DNA of 64,000 nt from positions 8,370,001-8,434,000 of the forward strand of contig NZ_CP034539.1 in assembly GCF_003963535.1 (NCBI RefSeq), in the 5' to 3' direction. The position numbers and the translations under genes were made by a program. The DNA is from Streptomyces cyaneochromogenes (GTDB lineage Bacteria; Actinomycetota; Actinomycetes; Streptomycetales; Streptomycetaceae). Positions 17,414-26,774 of the stretch are shown piece by piece (the stretch's first letter is position 1; each line of letters begins with the position of its first letter). Under the pieces are notes generated by a model. It searched no databases. It worked only from the letters and a program-made list of their open reading frames with translations, and was not told the origin of the DNA.

Positions 17414-18436
17414 TCACAGTGCCGCGGTCGCAGACCCGCCCGCGACCTCCGCGAGGGCGACCGGTCTTCGCTCCCGCCTCGACACCTCGCAGGCCTCCGA
17501 GATCCGCAGCGCCTGCAAGGCCTCCCGCCCGTCGCAGGGGTTGGCCCGCTCCCCGCGGACCACCTCCACGAACGCGTTCAGCTCCGCCTCGTACGCCGGC
17601 CCGAACCGCTCCAGGAACCCCGACCACGGCTTGTCCGCCGCGGGCGGCCCGGTCGGCTCGGTGGACGCGATCGGCGTACGGTCGTCGAGGCCGACCACGA
17701 TCTGGTCCAACTCCCCGGCCAGCTCCATGCGTACGTCGTACCCCGCGCCGTTCAGCCGCGTCGCCGTCGCCGTGGCGAGCGTGCCGTCGTCCAGTGTGAG
17801 CACCACCGCCGCCGTGTCGACGTCGCCGGCCTCACGGAACATCACGGGCCCGGCGTCCGACCCGGCCGCGTACACGTCGACGACCTCGTGCCCGGTCACC
17901 CAGCGCAGCACGTCGAAGTCGTGGATCAGCGTGTCCCGGTACAGCCCGCCGGACAGCGGCAGCCAGGAGACCGGCGGCGGCGCCTGGTCGCTGGTCAGCG
18001 CGCGCACCGTGTGCAGGCGCCCGAGCCGGCCGGACCGCACCGCCTCGCGCGCGCCCGCGTATCCCGGGTCGAAGCGGCGCTGGAAGCCCATCTGGAGAAT
18101 CGTCCCGGCCGTCTCCACCTCCCCGATCGCCTGCAAGGTGCCCGGCAGATCGAGCGCTATGGGCTTCTCGCAGAACACCGGAAGCCCCGCCCGTGCTGCC
18201 CGACCGATCAGTTCGGCATGGGCCGACGTCGCCGTGGTGATCACCACAGCGTCCACGCCCCACCGGAAGATCTCGTCCACCCCGGGCGCCGCGGTCTCGC
18301 CCAGCCGTTGCGCCAGTGACTGGGCCCGCGCGGCGTCCGCGTCCGTGAGGATCAGGGAGCCGACGTCGCGATGCCGGCTGAGAGTGTTGGCGTGAATCGT
18401 GCCGATGCGGCCCGTACCGATGACCCCGATGCGCAT
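17414..18436 (-). CDS. Gfo/Idh/MocA-family sugar dehydrogenase
   Basis: 340 aa. N-terminal Rossmann fold starts MRIGVIGTGRIGTIH, and the family's EKP motif is present in FCEKPIALDL, with the catalytic Lys. The His/Asp pair expected in the C-terminal domain is in LYRDTLIHDFDVLRW. This pattern fits myo-inositol 2-dehydrogenase-like enzymes, but specificity is uncertain. The ATG at 18436 was preferred over the upstream frame start at 18472, because MRIGVIG is the expected N-terminus. Divergent from the GntR regulator, with which it shares a promoter region. Confidence 0.9.
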   Translation of the reverse strand: MRIGVIGTGRIGTIHANTLSRHRDVGSLILTDADAARAQSLAQRLGETAAPGVDEIFRWGVDAVVITTATSAHAELIGRAARAGLPVFCEKPIALDLPGTLQAIGEVETAGTILQMGFQRRFDPGYAGAREAVRSGRLGRLHTVRALTSDQAPPPVSWLPLSGGLYRDTLIHDFDVLRWVTGHEVVDVYAAGSDAGPVMFREAGDVDTAAVVLTLDDGTLATATATRLNGAGYDVRMELAGELDQIVVGLDDRTPIASTEPTGPPAADKPWSGFLERFGPAYEAELNAFVEVVRGERANPCDGREALQALRISEACEVSRRERRPVALAEVAGGSATAAL

Positions 18437-18440
18437 GGAA

Positions 18441-18489
18441 ACAAAGTGCTGCTTCAGCGCGTACGCTGTCAATGCATATGTCAGGACAA
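18441..18489. promoter_or_regulatory. Divergent promoter region with candidate GntR operator
   Basis: Contains ACAAAGTGCTG (18441-18451) and ATGTCAGGACAA (18478-18489). Both words recur upstream of the ROK kinase (19369-19379 and 19361-19372). The second is an inverted repeat of the type TGTC-N-GGACA, which fits a dimeric regulator such as the adjacent GntR protein. Confidence 0.55.
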
Positions 18490-18538
18490 TCGAACTACAC
18501 TACTTCCCGTCAACAACGCGTAGAGCTACGCTCGGCCC

Positions 18539-19303
18539 GTGCCGAAACCAGAAGTGGACCCGACCGTGGAACTCGAGCTCAGTGTGGACCGGAGCAGTCC
18601 GGTGCCGTTGTACTTCCAGCTGTCCCAGCAGCTCGAGGCCGCGATCGAGCACGGAGCGCTCACCCCCGGCAGTCTGCTGGGCAACGAGATCGAACTTGCC
18701 GCCCGCCTCGGCCTGTCCCGGCCGACGGTCCGCCAGGCCATCCAGTCGCTGGTCGACAAGGGCCTGCTGGTGCGCCGCCGAGGCGTCGGGACGCAGGTCG
18801 TGCACAGCCAGGTCAAGCGGCCGCTGGAGCTCAGCAGCCTCTACGACGACCTGGAGTCGGCCGGCCAGCGCCCGGCGACCAGGGTGATCGTCAACACGGT
18901 CGTCCCGGCGTCCGCCGAGGTCGCGGCCGCGCTCGGGGTGGCCGAGGACAGCGACGTGCACCGCATCGAGCGGCTGCGACTCGCGCACGGCGAGCCGATG
19001 GCGTACCTGTGCAACTACCTGCCGCCCGCCCTGCTCGACCTGGACACCGCGCAGCTGGAGGCCACCGGCCTCTACCGCCTGATGCGGGCCGCCGGGATCA
19101 CCCTGCACAGCGCCCGCCAGACCATCGGCGCCCGCGCGGCCACCGCCGTCGAGGCCGAACGCCTCGCGGAGGAGGAGGGCGCCCCGCTGCTCACCATGCA
19201 GCGCGTGACGTTCGACGACACCGGCCGAGCGGTGGAGTACGGCACGCACACGTACCGGCCCACGCGGTACTCGTTCGAGTTCCAGTTGCTCGTACGGTCA
19301 TGA
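18539..19303 (+). CDS. GntR-family regulator, HutC subfamily
   Basis: 254 aa from GTG 18539. The winged helix covers residues about 15-80: VPLYFQLSQQLEAAIEHGAL, LGNEIELAARLGLSRPTVRQ and GLLVRRRGVGTQV. It is followed by a UTRA ligand-binding domain (SSLYDDLESAGQRPATRVIV, then VHRIERLRLAHGEPMAYLCN). HutC members with UTRA domains usually repress sugar or amino-sugar genes and are released by a phosphorylated or free sugar. The neighbours, a sugar dehydrogenase and a ROK kinase, support that role. Confidence 0.92.
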   Translation: MPKPEVDPTVELELSVDRSSPVPLYFQLSQQLEAAIEHGALTPGSLLGNEIELAARLGLSRPTVRQAIQSLVDKGLLVRRRGVGTQVVHSQVKRPLELSSLYDDLESAGQRPATRVIVNTVVPASAEVAAALGVAEDSDVHRIERLRLAHGEPMAYLCNYLPPALLDLDTAQLEATGLYRLMRAAGITLHSARQTIGARAATAVEAERLAEEEGAPLLTMQRVTFDDTGRAVEYGTHTYRPTRYSFEFQLLVRS

Positions 19304-19360
19304 GCCCGGCCGCCGTACGGTCCTGGCCGACGGGGGAGTCCGGGGACCCGGCTGGTCGCA

Positions 19361-19379
19361 ATGTCCGGACAAAGTGCTG
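19361..19379 (+). promoter_or_regulatory. Candidate operator upstream of the ROK kinase
   Basis: ATGTCCGGACAAAGTGCTG. The central TGTCCGGACA is a perfect 10-bp palindrome, and both this and the following ACAAAGTGCTG repeat in the dehydrogenase/GntR promoter region 0.9 kb upstream. Lies 67-85 bp before the kinase start. Confidence 0.55.
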
Positions 19380-19445
19380 TGACCTGTGCCCCCCTTTGGC
19401 GCCCCGTTCGGCACCCAGCGTGAGCGTGCGGCACAATCGGCCCTG

Positions 19446-20594
19446 ATGAGCACCTACCGCGACTTCACGGCCCCCATCGGCTCCCGCCGAGCCCCCGTGC
19501 TCCGAACGGTCGGCTCCCGGGAACGCCGGTCACATCTGACCGCACCCCGGGTGCCGACGGTCGGTATCGACATCGGTGGCACCAAGGTGATGGCGGGCGT
19601 CGTGGACGCCGACGGCAACATCCTGGAGAAGCTCCGCACGGAGACGCCGGACAAGTCCAAGAGCCCGAAGGTCGTCGAGGACACCATCGTCGAGCTGGTC
19701 CTGGACCTGTCCGACCGCCACGACGTGCACGCCGTCGGCATCGGCGCGGCCGGCTGGGTCGACGCCGACCGCAACCGCGTGCTGTTCGCACCCCACCTGT
19801 CCTGGCGCAACGAGCCCCTGCGGGACCGCCTCGCCGGCCGGCTCGCCGTGCCTGTCCTGGTCGACAACGACGCCAACTCCGCCGCCTGGGCCGAGTGGCG
19901 CTTCGGCGCCGGCCGTGGCGAGGACCACCTCGTCATGATCACGCTGGGCACCGGCATCGGCGGCGCGATCCTGGAGGACGGTCAGGTCAAGCGTGGCAAG
20001 TACGGCGTCGCCGGCGAGTTCGGCCACATGCAGGTGGTCCCCGGAGGGCACCGCTGCGCGTGCGGCAACCGCGGCTGCTGGGAGCAGTACAGCTCCGGCA
20101 ACGCGCTGGTACGCGAGGCGAAGGAGCTGGCCGCCGCCGACTCTCCGGTCGCGTACGGGATCATCGAGCACGTCAAGGGCCAGATCGGCGACATCACCGG
20201 CCCGATGATCACCGAGCTGGCTCGCGACGGCGACGCCATGTGCATCGAGCTGCTGCAGGACATCGGCCAGTGGCTCGGCGTCGGCATCGCCAACCTCGCG
20301 GCGGCCCTGGACCCGTCCTGCTTCGTCATCGGCGGCGGTGTCTCGGCCGCCGACGACCTGCTGATCGGCCCCGCGCGCGACGCCTTCAAGCGCCACCTCA
20401 CCGGCCGCGGCTACCGCCCCGAGGCCCGCATCACCCGGGCCCAGCTCGGTCCCGAGGCCGGCATGGTCGGCGCCGCCGACCTGGCCCGCCTGGTCGCCCG
20501 CCGCTTCCGCCGCGCCAACCGGCGCCGGGTCGAGCGCTACGAGCGCTACGCCCGGTTCGCGGAGGCCCGCCGTGCGTCGCAGGGGCCGGCCTGA
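19446..20594 (+). CDS. ROK-family sugar kinase, glucokinase-like
   Basis: 382 aa from ATG 19446. ATP-binding motif VGIDIGGTKVMAG (about residue 39), catalytic Asp in VPVLVDNDANSAAWAE, GTGIGGAI, and the ROK zinc motif EFGHMQVVPGGHRCACGNRG continuing to CW. It phosphorylates a hexose using ATP (or polyphosphate in some relatives). There is an unusual N-terminal extension of about 35 residues (TYRDFTAPIGSRRAP) before the kinase fold. The next gene starts 3 bp after its stop, so the two form an operon. Likely under the neighbouring GntR regulator, given the shared palindrome. Confidence 0.92.
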   Translation: MSTYRDFTAPIGSRRAPVLRTVGSRERRSHLTAPRVPTVGIDIGGTKVMAGVVDADGNILEKLRTETPDKSKSPKVVEDTIVELVLDLSDRHDVHAVGIGAAGWVDADRNRVLFAPHLSWRNEPLRDRLAGRLAVPVLVDNDANSAAWAEWRFGAGRGEDHLVMITLGTGIGGAILEDGQVKRGKYGVAGEFGHMQVVPGGHRCACGNRGCWEQYSSGNALVREAKELAAADSPVAYGIIEHVKGQIGDITGPMITELARDGDAMCIELLQDIGQWLGVGIANLAAALDPSCFVIGGGVSAADDLLIGPARDAFKRHLTGRGYRPEARITRAQLGPEAGMVGAADLARLVARRFRRANRRRVERYERYARFAEARRASQGPA

Positions 20595-20596
20595 CC

Positions 20597-21172
20597 GTGA
20601 CCGTACCCCGCCAGGCCGACTCCCCGGACGAGCCCCAGAAGCCGGCCGAGGACCGTCGCCACATGATCCGCCGCAGGGCGCTCACCCTGCTCATCATCGT
20701 GCTGCTCATCGGCGTACCCGCCGGCTATCTCGTCATCTCCGCCAACCAGAGCCGCGAGAGCGGCAAGGACAAGGAGGAGAAGTACTCGGCGACCGGCCTC
20801 ACCCCGCACTGGCCGTCGAGGGTCCAGCGCCGCATCTACCAGGTGACGATCCCGGTCCCGTCGTACAACGTCGGCTACTACGAGACGAACAACTGGCGGA
20901 CCAGCAGGCTCTACGTCCAGTTCTCGACCACCGACGAGAACCTGGACGCCTACCTGGCGACCATGGGTTTCGACCGGGACGACCTGAAGCCGGACGAGAT
21001 CACCATCAGCGCCCGTGACCAGAAGATCACCGGCTGGAACTTCACCGGCCCGGGCCCCTGGTACGGCCTCATCCACCACCAGAAGAACCCGGCTCCCACG
21101 CACGACGTCGTCGTGAGCATGGCCGACCCGGAGAACCCGTTCGTGTACGTCGTCTCGCGCACGGTCCCTTGA
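20597..21172 (+). CDS. Membrane-anchored protein of unknown function
   Basis: 191 aa from GTG 20597, 2 bp after the kinase stop. After a basic stretch (DRRHMIRRR) comes a single TM segment, ALTLLIIVLLIGVPAGYLVIS (residues about 26-46), then an extracytoplasmic domain of about 140 residues with WPSRVQRRIYQVTIPVP, NNWRTSRLYVQFSTTDENLD and GPGPWYGLIHHQKN. The domain is not one I recognise. The position and spacing imply co-expression with the sugar kinase. Confidence 0.78.
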   Translation: MTVPRQADSPDEPQKPAEDRRHMIRRRALTLLIIVLLIGVPAGYLVISANQSRESGKDKEEKYSATGLTPHWPSRVQRRIYQVTIPVPSYNVGYYETNNWRTSRLYVQFSTTDENLDAYLATMGFDRDDLKPDEITISARDQKITGWNFTGPGPWYGLIHHQKNPAPTHDVVVSMADPENPFVYVVSRTVP

Positions 21173-21282
21173 TCACGCCGTGACGCATCCGGTCCGAGCC
21201 GGACGCCGGGGCCGATTGTCAGACCCCGCCCGTAGAGTCGAAGACGGTTGATCCGACTCATGGGCGGGAGGTGACAGGACGT

Positions 21283-24123
21283 ATGAGCGACAGGGCCGCG
21301 CACAGCGGCGGCACGGCGGTGGCCGAGCGTGCGGGGGAGACCGTCCCCGTCCGGCTCGCGGCCGTCTTCCTGCCCGCGCCCCTCCCGCGCGAGGGGCGGA
21401 TGGCCTTCTGGGACCCCGAGGGCGGCCCGCTGCCCGGTGAGGACACCGAACTCACCGTCGTACGACGCCATGGAGCCGCAGTCCGCCGCAGGACCACCCC
21501 GGCGCTGTCGTTGCCGCTCGCCGAGGCGCTGCCGCTGCTCGTGCGCGCCCGGCGCGATCCGGCCGCCCACCCCGCCACCGCCTGCTGGGGCGCGGCCGCG
21601 CTGCACGCCCTGCGGCTCACCGCGCGCGGCCGGCTGCTGCCCGGCCTGACCCCGCTCGGCCACGACGCCTGGCGGGCCGGCCCCCTCGACCCGGACGACA
21701 TCGCCCACCTGCGAGCGGTCGCCGCGGCCCTGCCGTACGAAGGGCACGCAGTACCCCTGACCGGCCCTGGCCCCCTCCGGCTGCCCGAGCCGGAGGCGCT
21801 GATGCGCTCCTTCCTGGACGCGGTGGCGGACACCCTGCCCCGCACCCCCGCCGCCCCGCACACCTCGGGCAGGCCCTTCGCCGCACGCGAGGCCCAGCGC
21901 CTGCCCGACGCGCACGACTGGGCGGCCGAGGTCGCCGCGGGCATGGACGCGGGCGTGCGGATCTCGCTGCGACTGGATCTGTCGGCCTACGACCTCTTCG
22001 ACGACAGCGGCGACGGCGTACGCAGCGCGGGCGCGGCGATCGTCCAGGTGCACAGCCTCGCCGACCCCACCCTGGTGGCCGACGCGGCAGCCCTCTGGTC
22101 CGGCGGGGCGGACGCGGCGTTCGGGCCACGCGCGCGCGTGGACGCGGCGCTTGCGGTGCGGCGCGCGGCCCGGGTGTGGGCACCGCTCGACCGGCTGTCC
22201 GAGCAGGACGCGCCCGACGTGCTGGCCCTGTCCGACGAGGAGTTGGGCGACCTGCTGGGCGTGGCCGCGACGCGGCTCGCGGCGGCCGGGGTTGCGGTGC
22301 ACTGGCCCCGGGACCTGGCGCACGACCTGAGCGCGGCCGCGGTCGTACGGCCCGCGCCGGGCTCGGCGACCGACGGCACCGGTTTCTTCGAGAGCGAGGA
22401 ACTGCTCCAGTTCCGCTGGCAGTTGGCGATCGGCGGCGACCCGCTCACCGACGCCGAGATGGACGAGCTCGCCGAGGCGCACCGCCCGGTCGTCCGGCTG
22501 CGGGACCACTGGGTGCTCGTCGATCCGGGCCTCGTCCGCAAGGCCCGCAAGCGCGAACTGGGCCTGCTCGACCCGGTCGACGCGCTGTCCGTCGCCCTCA
22601 CCGGCAGCGCGGAGGTCGATGGCGAGACGGTCGAGGCGGTACCCGTCGGCACCCTGGCCGCTCTGCGCGACCGGCTGACGGCGGGGGTGCGGCCGGCCGC
22701 ACCGCCACCGGGACTGCGGGCGACCTTGCGGGACTACCAACTCCGGGGCTTGGCCTGGCTGGACCTCATGACGTCCTTGGGGCTCGGCGGCTGTCTGGCC
22801 GACGACATGGGACTGGGCAAGACGATCACGGTCATCGCCCTGCACCTCAAGCGTGCCCGTACGGCCCCGACCCTGGTGGTCTGCCCGGCCTCGCTGCTCG
22901 GCAACTGGCAACGGGAGATCACCCGTTTCGCGCCCGGCGTCCCCGTCCGCCGCTTCCACGGCCCGGACCGCACCCTGGAGGACCTGGACGGCGGCTTCGT
23001 CCTCACCACGTACGGCACGATGCGGTCCGCGGCGGCGACGCTGGCCCGGCACGACTGGGGCATGGTCGTCGCCGACGAGGCCCAGCACGTCAAGAACCCG
23101 TACTCGGCGACGGCAAAGGCACTGCGCACGATCCCGACACCCGCGCGCGTGGCGCTGACCGGCACACCCGTCGAGAACAACCTCTCCGAACTGTGGGCCC
23201 TGCTCGACTGGACGACACCGGGTCTGCTCGGCCCTCTCAAGTCCTTCCGCGCCCGGCACGCGCGCGCGGTGGAGAACGGCGAGGACGAGGAGGCGGTGAC
23301 CCGGCTGGCCGCCCTGGTCCGCCCCTTCCTGCTGCGCCGCAAGAAGTCCGACCCCGGCATCGTGCCCGAACTGCCGCCCAAGACGGAGACCGACCACCCC
23401 GTCCCGCTCACCCGTGAACAGGCGGCGCTCTACGAGGCGGTGGTGCGTGAGTCGATGCTCGCGATCGAGACGTCGGAGGGGATGGCGCGCAGGGGCCTGG
23501 TGCTGAAACTCCTCACGTCCCTCAAGCAGATCTGCAACCACCCCGCGCTGTACCTGAAGGAGGAGGCGGCGACGCCGACCGAGCGACTGGCGGCCCGCTC
23601 CGGCAAGTTGACGCTGCTGGACGAGCTCCTGGACACCGTGCTGTCGGAGGACGGCTCGGCGCTGGTCTTCACGCAGTACGTCGGGATGGCGCGGCTGATC
23701 GCCTCCCACCTCGCCGCCCGGGCCGTCCCCGTCGACCTGCTGCACGGCGGCACGCCGGTCCCGGACCGCGAACGGATGGTGGACCGCTTCCAGAGCGGCG
23801 CGACACCGGTCCTGGTCCTGTCCCTGAAGGCGGCGGGCACCGGCCTGAACCTGACCCGCGCGGGCCACGTCGTCCACTTCGACCGCTGGTGGAACCCGGC
23901 CGTGGAGGAACAGGCCACCGACCGCGCCTACCGCATCGGCCAGACCCAGCCCGTCCAGGTCCACCGCCTCATCACCGAGGGCACGGTCGAGGACCGTATC
24001 GCGGAGATGCTGGAGGCCAAGCGGGCGCTGGCCGACGCGATCCTCGGCTCCGGCGAGTCCGCCCTCACGGAACTGACGGACCGTGAGCTGTCCGACCTGG
24101 TGTCGCTGCGGAGGGAGTCATGA
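21283..24123 (+). CDS. SNF2-family DEAD/DEAH helicase
   Basis: 946 aa from ATG 21283; GGGAGG lies upstream, so the in-frame GTG at 21271 is part of the ribosome-binding region rather than the start. An N-terminal domain of about 450 residues typical of bacterial SNF2 proteins precedes the motor. Motor motifs: CLADDMGLGKT (I), VVADEAQHVKN (II, DEAQ), LTGTPVENNLSELWALLDW (III), and in the second lobe VFTQYVGMARLI and QATDRAYRIGQTQPVQVHR (VI). An ATP-driven DNA translocase; its substrate complex in bacteria is unknown. The stop overlaps the SWIM zinc-finger gene by 4 bp (ATGA). Confidence 0.95.
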   Translation: MSDRAAHSGGTAVAERAGETVPVRLAAVFLPAPLPREGRMAFWDPEGGPLPGEDTELTVVRRHGAAVRRRTTPALSLPLAEALPLLVRARRDPAAHPATACWGAAALHALRLTARGRLLPGLTPLGHDAWRAGPLDPDDIAHLRAVAAALPYEGHAVPLTGPGPLRLPEPEALMRSFLDAVADTLPRTPAAPHTSGRPFAAREAQRLPDAHDWAAEVAAGMDAGVRISLRLDLSAYDLFDDSGDGVRSAGAAIVQVHSLADPTLVADAAALWSGGADAAFGPRARVDAALAVRRAARVWAPLDRLSEQDAPDVLALSDEELGDLLGVAATRLAAAGVAVHWPRDLAHDLSAAAVVRPAPGSATDGTGFFESEELLQFRWQLAIGGDPLTDAEMDELAEAHRPVVRLRDHWVLVDPGLVRKARKRELGLLDPVDALSVALTGSAEVDGETVEAVPVGTLAALRDRLTAGVRPAAPPPGLRATLRDYQLRGLAWLDLMTSLGLGGCLADDMGLGKTITVIALHLKRARTAPTLVVCPASLLGNWQREITRFAPGVPVRRFHGPDRTLEDLDGGFVLTTYGTMRSAAATLARHDWGMVVADEAQHVKNPYSATAKALRTIPTPARVALTGTPVENNLSELWALLDWTTPGLLGPLKSFRARHARAVENGEDEEAVTRLAALVRPFLLRRKKSDPGIVPELPPKTETDHPVPLTREQAALYEAVVRESMLAIETSEGMARRGLVLKLLTSLKQICNHPALYLKEEAATPTERLAARSGKLTLLDELLDTVLSEDGSALVFTQYVGMARLIASHLAARAVPVDLLHGGTPVPDRERMVDRFQSGATPVLVLSLKAAGTGLNLTRAGHVVHFDRWWNPAVEEQATDRAYRIGQTQPVQVHRLITEGTVEDRIAEMLEAKRALADAILGSGESALTELTDRELSDLVSLRRES

Positions 24124-26486
24124 ACGGGGCGGGGGAGTGGGGGAGTTCGGGCGAGCGGGAGGCGGGGTCGGGGGAGGTGGAGCTGCGGGAGGCTGAGCTG
24201 CGGGGGGCGGGTCCGGGGGAGGCCGAGCTGCAGGAGGCGGAGTCGGGCGAGGCCGAGTTGCGCGAGGCGGGGATGTCCGACGACGAGCGGCCCACGGACT
24301 TCGCCCCGACCGCGGACGAGTCGAGCGGACGGGGGGACCCCGAGCCTCGACCGGCCGATGCGGCACGCCGGGCGCTGCGGGCCGCGCGGGAGCGGCGGGA
24401 GGGGGCGGCGGGGAGGAACGGGCGGCGTGGACCCGTGTCCGACGACTCCGCGGGTCAGAGTTCGCCTTCGGGGGCGGCGAGTTCCACCGTGCGGCGCGAG
24501 GAGTCCGCGGCCTCCGAGGGGCTGGAGCCGAGGGAGGGGCTGTCCGCCGGCGAGGAGTCGGTACCGGAGACGCACGACCACCCCGCAGCCCGGCCGGGTG
24601 ATGCGGCCCGTGCGGCGCTGCGGCGTGCGGTAGCCCCCGCATCCGGTCCGGATCCGGAACGGGGCGGTGCCACCGGGGGGACCCCGACGGAGGGGGCCGA
24701 CCCCGCGTCCGTCCGACAAGGGGCGCGTCCCGCGGACGTCGCCCGTGAGGCGCTGCGCGCCGCCCTGGGGGAGAGGCGGCGGGCTCAGGCGGAGGCTGCC
24801 GACAGGGGGGCCGAGGACACGCGACGGTCGCGCCGAACCGCATCGACCGGTTCCGCGGGCGGCCGGGCCGTGGGGGAGGGTGCCGAGGTCCGGCGTGCCC
24901 GGGATGTACGGAGCTTGCTCGCCGGCGCCTTCCAGATGCCGTCGTGGGACTCGCCCTCCGGCGAGGACGGGGCGGCGCCCGAACTGTCCGCACAGCGGCC
25001 GAACCAGCCTACGGACGCCACCGCGGCCTCGCCCCCACCCTCGCCCTCTACCCCGGCTCCTGCCACACCTCCCTCGGAGCCCACCACGTCCCTGCCGCGG
25101 ACCGATCCAGGCTCACCCAAGGCAGAACCGCCCACAGGAACCACCGCACACCACCCCGTCCCCCGCACGTCCCCCGGACTCCCCCCTCCCGCCACCCCCC
25201 AGGTCCCCCGCTCCATGGCCGCCCCCGGCCGTGACGGTGAACTCCGCCGTACGTTCCCCGCCTTCGCGCCCCGCGCCTCCGACAGCGGCGACGCCCGCTT
25301 CGCCGAGACCTGGTGGGGCAACGCCTGGGTGAGCGCTCTGGAAGAGGGCGCCCTCGATCCCAAGCGGCTGGCCCGCGGACGCGGTTACGCGGAGCAGGGG
25401 CATGTCGACGCCATCACCGTGACCCCGGGGCTCGTGCTGGCGTATGTGCAGGGCAGTCGGCCGCGGCCGTACCGCGTGCAGGTGCGGCTGCGGACGCTCG
25501 ATGAGGACGACTGGGCGCGGTTCCTGGACGCGGCGGCCGACAGGCCGGGACACATCGCCGCGTTGCTCGACAAGGAGATGCCCCACTCCCTCGCCGAGTG
25601 CGGCGTGCCGCTGCTGCCGGGTCCCGGCGACCTCGACCCCCACTGCAGTTGTCCCGACCGCGGCCATCCCTGCAAGCACGCCGCCGCCCTCTGCTACCAG
25701 ACCGCACGCCTGCTGGACGCCGACCCCTTCGTCCTGCTCCTGCTGCGCGGACGGGGCGAACGCGAGCTGCTCGACGCCCTGTCCCGTCGCAACGCCACCC
25801 GTGCCGCCCGCGCCGCACAGGAGCGGGCACCGGAGCCGCTCCCGGGCGTGCGGGCCACCGACGCCCTCGCGCCGGACCGCCGGCTCCCACCCCTGCCGAC
25901 GCCGTTGCCCGTCCCCGCCCACCCGGAGCAGCCCCCGGTCTACCCGGCGGCGCCCGGTGGCCCGGACCCCTTCACGCTGGACCAGTTGGCGACCGACGCC
26001 GCCGCCCGCGCCCACGCCCTGCTGAGCACCGGCCGGGACCCGGTCGCCGAACTGACCCTGTGGCAGGACGCGGTACGGCTCGCCGCCGCACGCCCCGGCT
26101 CCGGCCTCACCGCCACCACCCGCGCCCTGTACTCCTCGCTCGCCTCCGCCGCCGACCGCACCCCGGCCGAGCTGGCCCGCGCGGTGGCCGCGTGGCGCCA
26201 GGGCGGCCTGGAAGGTCTCGCCGTGCTCGAAGAGCCTTGGGACCCGCCCGCGGGCCGCTTCGACCGGGCCCGTCCTCTGCTCCTCGCCGCCGACCTCCCC
26301 GCCTTCCGCCCCTGGCGCAACCGCCTCACCCATCCCCGCGGCCATGTCCAACTCCGACTGGGCCGCGACGGCCTCTGGTACCCGTACGAGTCGGAACCGG
26401 GCCATGACGACTGGTGGCCCCATGGCACCCCCGACCTCGACCCGGTCGGCGCCCTGACGGGCCTGGGTACGTCGTCGGAAGGCTGA
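24120..26486 (+). CDS. SWIM zinc-finger protein
   Basis: 788 aa from the ATG overlapping the helicase stop; a second plausible start is ATG 24273 (MSDDERPTDFAP). The first 380 residues are low-complexity, rich in Glu, Ala, Arg and Pro. They begin with degenerate (G/R)EAEL(R/Q)EA repeats and contain three DAARRALRAARERR-like basic helices. The conserved part starts RTFPAFAPRASDSGDARFAETWWG. The SWIM motif is HCSCPDRGHPCKHAAAL (CxC-x6-CxH), a zinc site that binds DNA or protein. The SNF2-SWIM pairing is conserved in actinobacteria and suggests the two proteins act together. Confidence 0.9.
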   Translation: MNGAGEWGSSGEREAGSGEVELREAELRGAGPGEAELQEAESGEAELREAGMSDDERPTDFAPTADESSGRGDPEPRPADAARRALRAARERREGAAGRNGRRGPVSDDSAGQSSPSGAASSTVRREESAASEGLEPREGLSAGEESVPETHDHPAARPGDAARAALRRAVAPASGPDPERGGATGGTPTEGADPASVRQGARPADVAREALRAALGERRRAQAEAADRGAEDTRRSRRTASTGSAGGRAVGEGAEVRRARDVRSLLAGAFQMPSWDSPSGEDGAAPELSAQRPNQPTDATAASPPPSPSTPAPATPPSEPTTSLPRTDPGSPKAEPPTGTTAHHPVPRTSPGLPPPATPQVPRSMAAPGRDGELRRTFPAFAPRASDSGDARFAETWWGNAWVSALEEGALDPKRLARGRGYAEQGHVDAITVTPGLVLAYVQGSRPRPYRVQVRLRTLDEDDWARFLDAAADRPGHIAALLDKEMPHSLAECGVPLLPGPGDLDPHCSCPDRGHPCKHAAALCYQTARLLDADPFVLLLLRGRGERELLDALSRRNATRAARAAQERAPEPLPGVRATDALAPDRRLPPLPTPLPVPAHPEQPPVYPAAPGGPDPFTLDQLATDAAARAHALLSTGRDPVAELTLWQDAVRLAAARPGSGLTATTRALYSSLASAADRTPAELARAVAAWRQGGLEGLAVLEEPWDPPAGRFDRARPLLLAADLPAFRPWRNRLTHPRGHVQLRLGRDGLWYPYESEPGHDDWWPHGTPDLDPVGALTGLGTSSEG

Positions 26487-26774
26487 CAACGACCGTGGCG
26501 CACGCCCCACTTGAGCCACTCGGCGGGTCACCGCACCGCCGGCGGCATGCCGTGGGAGACGCGGCGCGCGCACCCGGTTCGGGGCCACCGCTCGCGGCTG
26601 AGCGCCTGTGGTTCGCCCCCTACCGATGGCAAGGCCCTCCCCCACCGGGGTGAAGGGGCCCACGTGATGCAGGCCAACCCCTAGCAGCACGCCGCTGTGG
26701 AACAGCTACGAGTGGGGCTGTGGACGAGTGAGACGGGGACCCGGGCGCCCAATGTTGGATTCAGGCGCCGTCTT
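26487..26774. other. Gene-free stretch, convergent junction
   Basis: About 290 bp between the ends of the SWIM gene (plus) and the DinB-like gene (minus). The run CCTCCCCCACCGGGGTGAAG near 26636 can form a short hairpin; no gene is seen. Confidence 0.4.

Noticed and set aside
20950..23964. A 1004-residue minus-strand ORF opposite the SNF2 gene
   Set aside because: Shadow of a gene with complete helicase motifs; high GC removes stops on the other strand.
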